Source of the DNA: Epiperipatus broadwayi
Lineage: Eukaryota; Onychophora; Udeonychophora; Euonychophora; Peripatidae
Assembly: GCA_028023455.1 (NCBI GenBank)
Contig: JAQFVV010006238.1
Span: forward strand, 2,486,572 to 2,550,571
Length of the DNA stretch: 64,000 bases
Reading direction: 5' to 3'
Each line of letters starts with the position of its first letter. Within the stretch, counting starts at the first letter, position 1. Below the pieces are notes generated by a model, which was not told the origin of the DNA, did not search any database, and saw only the letters and a program-made list of their open reading frames with translations. Both the position numbers and the translations under genes were made by a program. Shown piece after piece: positions 57,125 to 64,000 of the stretch.

Positions 57125-57480
57125 TACGTATATAGTTTGAGTTTAAATGAAAGAATAAAGGTTCATAAAAGCAGGCTTAAAAATAAATATCTTAGTTCTG
57201 CTTTGCATGTCCATGAAAAAGATACAGGCCACATTATTAATTTTGATGAAGCTAAGGTTGTCTTATTTGAGAGAATTGAAATCAAAAGAAGAATTAAAGA
57301 ATCTTTATTATTGAAAATTAATTATTCTGAAGCAATTAACTTATTTAAGAGTTCTTTTACTATTAAGGGTGGATGGGGAGTAAATGGATTTGTGGTAGTG
57401 TCTAATATATATATAGTGTAGTTTTTGTAGTTCTTTACACTTGAGAAGTCTGCTTGTAGCAGTGAAACTTTTGTGTTCTA
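57125..57480 (+). pseudogene. Penelope-like element, C-terminal GIY-YIG region, 5'-truncated
   Basis: An open frame (57137-57421) reads SLNERIKVHKSRLKNK, then SALHVHEKDTGHIINFDEAK, then KRRIKESLLLKINYSEAINL. This is the part of the GIY-YIG nuclease after the YIG strand: the conserved Arg in the 'RI..HK' helix, 'H...TGH.I.F', and the Glu of 'IKESLLI'. The GIY and YIG strands themselves are cut off at the 5' end. It is unlike the copy at 34690-35110 in detail, so two Penelope-like lineages are present. This piece has few defects. Confidence 0.82.
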
Positions 57481-57665
57481 ATTATTTTTCTTGGCTAGTC
57501 TGGTTGAATTTTGGGTTTGAGGTAATTTTAGTATATATATATATATTGTAGCCCATCCCATAATTACAATATTTGATTCCAAATCATATTAGAGATTCAG
57601 AAATTCATAGATAATAGTGAAGCCGATTGTAATATTTTTAAAATCCATATATATAGATGTCTAAA
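57481..57665. other. Intronic spacer
   Basis: Short AT-rich gap with TA repeats. Confidence 0.35.
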
Positions 57666-57784
57666 ATTAAGTCACTCTTCCAAATGTTAAGATATTTTAG
57701 GAATGCCCTCTATGAATAAATATAAAGTCCGAATCTCATAGAGGGCGTTGTGAAATATCTTATCGTTTGGAAAAATGATTTAAT
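57666..57784. repeat. Hairpin (about 50-bp arms), MITE-like
   Basis: Left arm AAGTCACTCTTCCAAATG...ATGCCCTCTATGA (57666-57715), right arm TCATAGAGGGCGTTGTG...TTGGAAAAATGATTTAAT (57736-57784), about 20-base loop. The arms pair with scattered mismatches. Probably a tiny MITE. No coding sequence. Confidence 0.7.
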
Positions 57785-59029
57785 ATTTTCTATTTAATTT
57801 TCCGCTAATGTCATGCATTGTAATACATAGATGTATGTACATACTATATGTGCATTGTTAATTAAATAATTCATATGCATATATTTTTTATATTTCTAGT
57901 TTTTATTGTTGTATTATGTAATATTTTTTTACATCACGAATAAAGGAAATTTATAGCTATAAGAGGAATATTATGTATAGATTGCATATTATCCAGATTC
58001 ATCTGGCTTTTGATTCATAGTACTATTGTATCCAGCATTGCAGTTGGCTTACATTTACTATCAACTGAGTCATGAAATATATCTCAGTTTAAGACACTAT
58101 CTGAAATCATAACCCAGTTGTTGGCCAATATGGCCTGGCTAAAATGTCAGTATAATAATATTATGAATCATACATGGATGAATGTAGTTAATATGTCCTT
58201 TATATTTGTAGCTCATGAAAATCTTTTAAAATATATTCATAAATAATTAAATAGTAGCTTTAAAAAATACTTTCAAAACAATGAACAATTCATTACTGTT
58301 ATGATCTCATAAATGTTAAAATGAATTCGTCAAACTCAAAATGCCATACCTAGGAATAATTATTTTTCATCTTTTAATTATAGCTTCAATATGAAATGCA
58401 TCTTGGCCAGGGAGAGGTCATGTTTATCTTTTTTCAGATGTCTTTATTCATCTGTTTCAAGAGTGTTTGGTGGAGTGCAAATTTTATGATATCTAAAATA
58501 GATACAAAACACACACAAAAAAAAAGAGAGGTGAAATTAAATTTGTTTCATGTGTTTATTTTTAATGAAATAAACAAATATATTAATCTTTAATTGATGT
58601 TTAAAGTTTATATCTGAACTGTGAATGATATGATAATCTCTTTCCTAATAAATGATTAGTAATAATCGTTTATATATTTACTTGATATGGATGATATCAA
58701 AGTTGAGAGTGGTGAAAGCTTAACCCTTGTAAATTTAATTATAATAATCTCATTTATACTGAATTTTCTATTAAGTTCTATCTTTCCTAACAATTCTTCA
58801 TAAGGAAAATTTGTATTTTTCAATAATCCTTTTCTTATTTTCAAAATTTTTCTTTAATTATATATTTTTTTCTTTAATTTTTTGTTTACCTTTTTCCTCA
58901 AATATTACTACTGTTTTTTTTGTTGTTGTTGTTGAATGTACCCATCTATAAACAAAAAGTAAATTATATAGACCATGTCTTAGTGGACACCTTCAATGAA
59001 TAATTAGTAGCTCCATAAAGGAGCTCTTG
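57785..59029. other. Intronic, nothing recognised
   Basis: AT-rich gap. Short open frames are not family members. Confidence 0.35.
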
Positions 59030-59760
59030 ACACAACAAAAAGCTAGATTTAGAAAAGACCAAATTACTATGCAGTAGATATAGTCACTCAATTGAATTGC
59101 AGAAAAAATGAAAAGAAAAAAAACTTATGTCTGTGCTTGGTTGACTTTAGAAAGGCTTTTGATATCATTGATTAATAAACGTAATTATTTCTCTAAAGGA
59201 GGAACTTTGATCATTTAAAATTACCCATGAGAATCTGATTTGGAATTGGAAATGACTAAAGCATTGAGATTGAATCTTATGGAGCATATTCACTACATTA
59301 GGAGTTAATAACTTAAGGTATACAAATGGTATATACTCTTTAAGAAATTGAAACTAAATTAACTTTAGAATTGGTGAACAATGCAGCAAAGAGATGTGAA
59401 TTGTATATAAATATGAACAAAACAAAAAGGAGTGATGCTTGAAAAAAAGAAAATATAGAAAAAAATCAAAATTTATAGAACAATAAAAGAAAATTATAAA
59501 TAGGGTGAATAAAAAATGTTTACAGACTATGGGCGGACTTTAAAAGGTGAAGATATCATGTTACATTTCATATTAGATACACTGAGTCCACATATGTTTA
59601 TTAGTATATTATATGAATGTGAAATGTGACTTATTACATAATATTTCTTGAAAAGAATGTTAACACAAGAAGTTATTGGGAATTGATTGGATATCTAAAT
59701 GTTTTCATTGAAGAATTGTGCAAAAAAGTAACTTGAATTTAAATTTTATTGTAAAAGATT
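59030..59760 (+). pseudogene. Decayed LINE RT remnant
   Basis: QQKARFRKDQITMQ near 59033 corresponds to the 'QQAGFRKGRGT.DQ' RT motif. KKKTYVCAWL next to FRKAFDIID (in the adjacent frame, near 59125-59175) is the catalytic FxKAFD block. 'ILYECEM' near 59605 matches the later 'LLYGCET' motif. Many stops. Confidence 0.6.
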
Positions 59761-60019
59761 ATAGATGAAATTATAATTTTTTAGCCATGTGTGTTAAATG
59801 AATGATGATCAGTAACCAAAAATCCTAATTTTTAATATTATATAAGATAGAAGATGAAAGGAGAATAAAAATGATGAATAAAAATTACCAAAAAAATGGG
59901 AAAATTATATTACTGCATTTATTAGAATTGAGCAATAAAATAATAATTAAGATATTAAATCATACTTTTGATTGCATAGCTATCTTTTGTAGATTAGAAA
60001 AAGATATTTGACTCCTTAA
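59761..60019. other. Intronic spacer
   Basis: AT-rich, no gene. Confidence 0.3.
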
Positions 60020-61060
60020 GCACCTCTGAAGTGATCAAAGCTTTGGAATATCAAGCAACAGACCTGGGATATTATTAATTTCTGAAGAATATTTATCATA
60101 TTGGAACAATCATTAATAGACAACATAAAGACATTAAGATTAACATTGTTAAGAATGAACACAAAGTGCTTTTATTTTTTTAGTAATTTTATAACAATCT
60201 CTTGAGTAGTATTTTGTGGATTAAAGTTGAACAATGGAGATAGTTTTGAGATTTTGCAATTGTTTTCACAGGTAATGTTTTGGTGCTTCAGGAATTGTTA
60301 CTAGAGTTTTCAGATGAAAATAAGTAAGTAGGCTGATAGATAATTGCCAAAAAGATTAAAACAGTGTTCAGTAAGCATTTCAAAAACGGAGAAAATAACA
60401 ATTGATAATAATGAATTAGAAGAAATGAATAATTGTAGATATCTTGATTCAATAATTAATGGTGATGTAAATATTATAAATTTAAATTAATAATAGAACT
60501 CAAATTGGGATATATTTTATAGAAATAAATTACTCTTAAAAGGAAATATATCTATATGCTTAATAAGGAAATATTTTAACAAATTTATTTTTTAGTACAG
60601 ATATATGGATCTGAGACTTGGCCATTTAATATATAGTGAAGTGTAGAAAGATGAAATATGACCATGTGCTTAATAAGAAAGAGTTTTAATTTAAAAAATT
60701 CATATGGATCTAAGACTTGGACATTTAATTAAACAGTAATACTGATTTTAACCTAAGAAGTCTTGAGTATGTGATGTATGTTTAGAATTAAACATATGGG
60801 TAAAAGAACAAATAGTTTCACTGTCATTATTAAAAAAATTCAAGACCAATCATGTTTTAAGGAGAGCTAATATTAGATGGATAATTTAAGTTTTGTTCTG
60901 GATTCCAAAGTATTGTAAAAAATCTAGAAAAATATTACATGTGAGGATGGATAAATATGATTAGAAAATTTGTTGGGTGATGTGAATAAAAGAAGCTATG
61001 GACAGCTGGATTATTCTTAATTTGACCATCCTGCAGGAGATTGTTATGGTTTAAAATGAT
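60020..61060 (+). pseudogene. Decayed RTE-like LINE, RT C-terminal part and 3' end
   Basis: IYGSETWPFN near 60600 and SYGSKTWTFN near 60700 are the 'YGSETWT' motif in two successive places, pointing to an internal duplication or two nested copies. The 3' end near 60990-61060 (CTATGGACAGCTGGATTATTC ... CATCCTGCAGGAG) resembles the ends of the copies at 12898 and 25530. Confidence 0.55.
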
Positions 61061-61164
61061 GATATATTTGATCTTTAAGGATCATCATCAAAACAAAATG
61101 TAATTATGACCAACTGTGAACTATTTGACCAATTTAGATGTTTTTTTCTGAGATTGTGCAATGT
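61061..61164. other. Intronic spacer
   Basis: Nothing recognised. Confidence 0.3.
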
Positions 61165-61522
61165 ATTAAACCACCAAACATCACATGATCACCATTTCTT
61201 ATGCTTGCTCATAACTTATTAAAACATGCTAATGAGCTTAGATTGAAAATATTATTGTATTTTCAATTTAAGTCTCACAGTTTTGTAGTTAAATGGAGAT
61301 AAAAGGTGGCTGCTGGAGAGTTGCATTAGATCCTAAGATCTAGGGGCAGTGCTCCCAGATCCAAGATTCCTCGCTGATGAAGGCCACAAGTCAGAAACTA
61401 GTCTGGGGATATTGGATGAGTAGGCACTAGATAGGGATTTTATGCACAAGTCTTCTGGCATCTATTGATTACTCTGGCTTGCACTGAGTGGCACTACTGT
61501 ATGGAGAGTTTTGCCTGTTTTA
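61165..61522 (-). mobile_element. Hairpin repeat family X/A, long copy (minus)
   Basis: In complement it starts AACAGGCAAAACTCTCCATA, has GTGCCACTCAGTGCAAGCC, AGTAATCAATAGATGCCAGA, the CCCAGACTAGTTTCTGACTT and GCCTTCATCAGCGAGG body, and ends at the plus-strand left with segment X (ACCACCAAACATCACATGATC). So X and the arm lie at opposite ends here, facing each other, unlike the 38074 copy. Confidence 0.82.
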
Positions 61523-62534
61523 ATTATGCAGTGTATTAAGTCTCCTTTATTATAATAATTAATACTATAGTACAGTGCAAATTCTGTTACATTTTGGTCC
61601 AACTCCCCTTTACATATGTCAAGTAACAATTCACAATTTGTTGATAAATGTTGATTATAATAGCATACATATTAATACAGTATTATTCAATATGTGTGTA
61701 TATATAACAAAGATGCTTTTTTATATATACCATATGCATATATAAACTAAGTTTATAGTATAAACAAAATAATAAGGTAATTATTAATGATAAATTGAGA
61801 GGGGGGGGCATTTTTATATTTTAATGAGTGTTGTTCATTCAAATACATTTATTCAAAAAATTTAAATTAGAAAAAACCTTATTGCATCGTGTTACTTTTG
61901 AAATAAAATGACTGGTGAAATGTTCAACCTTTTTTTCTATCAAAACGTAATGGCAGTCTTCTTTTATCAGAGTATGGCCTCTCTAGTTATTTTATGTTTT
62001 TAAATCTGCATCAAGTTCAATGTTCTTTCGTAAAACGTTAAGCATTATGCTTAGAAAATATTTTATTACATAAAATGTTGTATATCAAATTCACAAAAGA
62101 TAATACTGAAAGAATCAAATGTATGTGCTTTCAACATAAACGGAAGGGATTTTATTAATAAACATGATCATGAACTGCTCCTGATATATTATAAAATTTA
62201 TTAAATTTATGAATTTTCGAGTTTTTCTTAAAAAAATTTATACATTTTTTTGATTAGAGCATATTGATACAGCATAATTTATACTTCACATTATTTCTGT
62301 TGATGTTATTACTTTATTATCATAATTAACTATGATAGTTTTAATTATTTGTGATACACACAAGTTACTCTTTCCAATATTGTGTACATATTTAAAAAGA
62401 TATAGTTTTTTTAGTATATAGCCACGTTTATAAAAATTGTAATAATTTATATGTATTATAAAATGTACTTATGTACATAGATTTTTTAATATTCATTTTA
62501 AAGTTAAAAAGCGCGTTTTGTTTTCTTTGTATAG
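61523..62534. other. Intron end before kelch exon
   Basis: AT-rich, with a short G run near 61801. It ends in TTTCTTTGTATAG, the acceptor of the next exon. Confidence 0.5.
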
Positions 62535-62697
62535 GTGTTGGTGTTTTAGAAGGTCCACTTTATGCCATTGGTGGGCATGATGGCTGGAGCTACTTGAATA
62601 CTGTTGAGCGATGGGACCCACAAGCGAAACAGTGGAGTTATGTTGCATCTATGGCCTCCCAGCGGAGTACAGCTGGTGTTGCTGTACTCAATAGCAA
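62535..62697 (+). CDS. KLHL5: Kelch-like protein 1/4/5 family: kelch repeat 3 (exon)
   Basis: Continues the exon ending at 28946: its first two bases complete a glycine codon, then [39 protein letters not shown] and [11 protein letters not shown]. This is kelch 3, with the double glycine, the Glu-Arg-Trp and the spaced Trp in the right positions. [17 protein letters not shown] is close to invariant in KLHL1/4/5. The acceptor is AG at 62533-62534. The donor is GTAAGA at 62698, leaving two bases (AA) of a Lys codon. Kelch 4-6 must lie downstream of the window. Confidence 0.93.
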
Positions 62698-63178
62698 GTA
62701 AGAATTTGTCATTGTTTAAACAAATTTGATGAAAGAAAATTAATGAGGATTGAATCATCAGGAATTATTTTGAAACCAACAGAACATCACATGGTCCCAT
62801 CTTTCATAATGCTATTTAGTAGCAAATTCTCTTTCCCACCAATAATGATACTCAATGTAACCTTGATTAATTAATAAATGCTAGATGGTAGTGCAGTGTT
62901 TATACTAGATAGCATAATTGAAATGAAAGAATTTCAGTCTATAGCTATGCATTATTTATTTAATGATCAGTGGCTGTTATAGGTAGTCATTTGATATTAG
63001 TCAATAAATGAAGTTTATCTAAACTGTGTCTCTATGCGAAAGAAACTGATTTAATCAAGTAGAATATCTGTCTGATTACTGATTACAATGAGAGATGCCA
63101 GTTTTCACATTTGCATTCCAGGTTGAAGAAACAGTAGTAATAAGATATCTGATATTTATTCATCTGTTTTTAAAAATA
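62698..63178. other. Intron start; degenerate hairpin-family copy
   Basis: At about 62770-62935 a degenerate X segment (AACAGAACATCACATGGTCC) is followed by worn family sequence (AATAAATGCTAGATGGTAG). No gene. Confidence 0.5.
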
Positions 63179-64000
63179 CACCCGGGTCTCATTTTGTGCG
63201 GATTTATCTAATGTGATTTTGAAGTTATGCGATTCATGTTTCTTCTTAATATCTTTGTATGTGGTTTTCTTTTATGCGATAAAAATTATTAGATCAGAAG
63301 TCAAGCTCATATAATGTGCTATTACTTTAAATATTATAAATTTCTCACACTCATGTCATATTTAAAGTAATAGCGCATTATCGGAGTTCGACTTCCATCT
63401 AATAATTTCAATATTTTCAGTGCTTTATAATAGTACTGTAATAGATTTATATGATAAAGAAGTTCATAATTCACTTAAAATCAGGATTTTCCCATTTTAC
63501 ATACACACATTAAATTTTACAAGATTATAATGTAAATCTGTTCAAACGTTATAGATGCCTATACTATGTATGTTGTTGTTTTTGCATTTTAAATTATGCT
63601 CAATTTTTGCTTTTTATAAAAAGAGTATCTAATCAATTAATCATTTAGTGTCCGCAAGTTTATTTTTAAAAGGTGAGTAACAGCGGTTGGCACAATTAAA
63701 TTTGAAAATTAAAATCTGATTTTTAATTGTAATTAACAATTTAAAAATTATGTAATGTGATGTGAAACAATGAAATTTGATTTTTAAACGGAATTGAAAA
63801 TTAAAAAATTAAAGACAAAAATAAGAATTTAATTTTTAATTGTTAGTTTTAATTAAATTTTCCCAACAGTGGTCAGTCGGTGTCTTTTTATTATCGTAAG
63901 TCTAAGTTCTTATTTTTATTTTAAACTTTTATTTTACCCCAATGGAGAGGGAAAAACACCCAAGAAAATGAATTTCCCGTAGCGAAATGAGAAGGATCAA
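63179..64000. mobile_element. TA-flanked DNA transposon, copy 2, cut by the window end
   Basis: Left end CACCCGGGTCTCATTTTGTG after TA (63177-63178), the same inverted-repeat end as at 44455. The nested hairpin (63288-63403, arms AAGTCGAACTCCGATAATGC-type) and later stretches (ACATTAAATTTTACAAGATT, TTTATTTTTAAAAGGTGAGT) match copy 1. From about 63860 it diverges from copy 1 and becomes less AT-rich, with an ATG near 63942, so a longer, possibly transposase-bearing form may start here. The right end is outside the window. Confidence 0.8.

Larger units (their letters stand above)
28947..62534 (+). other. Kelch-gene intron, about 33.6 kb
   Basis: Bounded by donor GTAAGT (28947) and acceptor TTTGTATAG (ends 62534). 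The two exons join in the same phase and in direct kelch-repeat continuity, so no coding exon is needed between them. It holds LINE-A and most of the other transposon copies listed here, on both strands. Confidence 0.88.

Noticed and set aside
62546-62758. Minus-strand open frame over the third kelch exon
   Set aside because: Antisense shadow of the kelch 3 exon.

Overview
This is a strongly AT-rich piece of a eukaryotic (metazoan, most likely invertebrate) nuclear genome. The only host gene I can support is a kelch-like gene of the KLHL1/4/5 family on the + strand. Three of its exons lie here (28443-28632, 28722-28946, 62535-62697). All have GT/AG borders and join in phase into one protein: the end of the BACK domain, then kelch repeats 1-3. 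Two of these exons are separated by an intron of about 33.6 kb, and the BTB/BACK exons and the later kelch exons are outside the window or not visible. I cannot name the species.

Everything else is intronic or upstream sequence filled with mobile elements. The youngest large one is a nearly complete CR1/L2-like LINE (46837-51731, called LINE-A below). It has two tandem 5' monomers, an ORF1 with a PHD finger and an SGNH esterase, an ORF2 with endonuclease, reverse transcriptase and a terminal CCHC knuckle, and a pentameric ATCAC tail. Two 5'-truncated relatives lie on the minus strand (11459-12322, 39603-40633) and a much older one at 14400-17010. Other LINE material: an RTE-like family in several decayed pieces (12898-12995, 23085-25595, 30545-31990, 32580-32905, 43370-43780, 60020-61060), a separate LINE with a YMDD reverse transcriptase (17849-19374), and two Penelope-like GIY-YIG remnants (34690-35110, 57125-57480).

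DNA transposons include a Tigger/pogo element with intact inverted repeats and TA duplications (2079-4130), a TA-flanked pair at 44455-45403 and 63179-end, and a 558-bp hAT-type element (21922-22479). There is a solo LTR with a 5-bp duplication (7679-8367), three tRNA-derived SINE families, an abundant hairpin family seen in at least six places (for example 38074-38525 and 61165-61522), and several foldback elements. Two of the foldbacks (15933-16155 and 54577-54795) are long hairpins flanked by 15-19 bp target duplications, which is unexpected for a hairpin element and is the most unusual signal here. Simple repeats include a CT tract of about 700 bp and a 76-bp minisatellite.

No rRNA, true tRNA, CRISPR or bacterial-type operon was found. 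The genes do not form a pathway. The window is one long-intron developmental/cytoskeletal type gene plus its transposon load.
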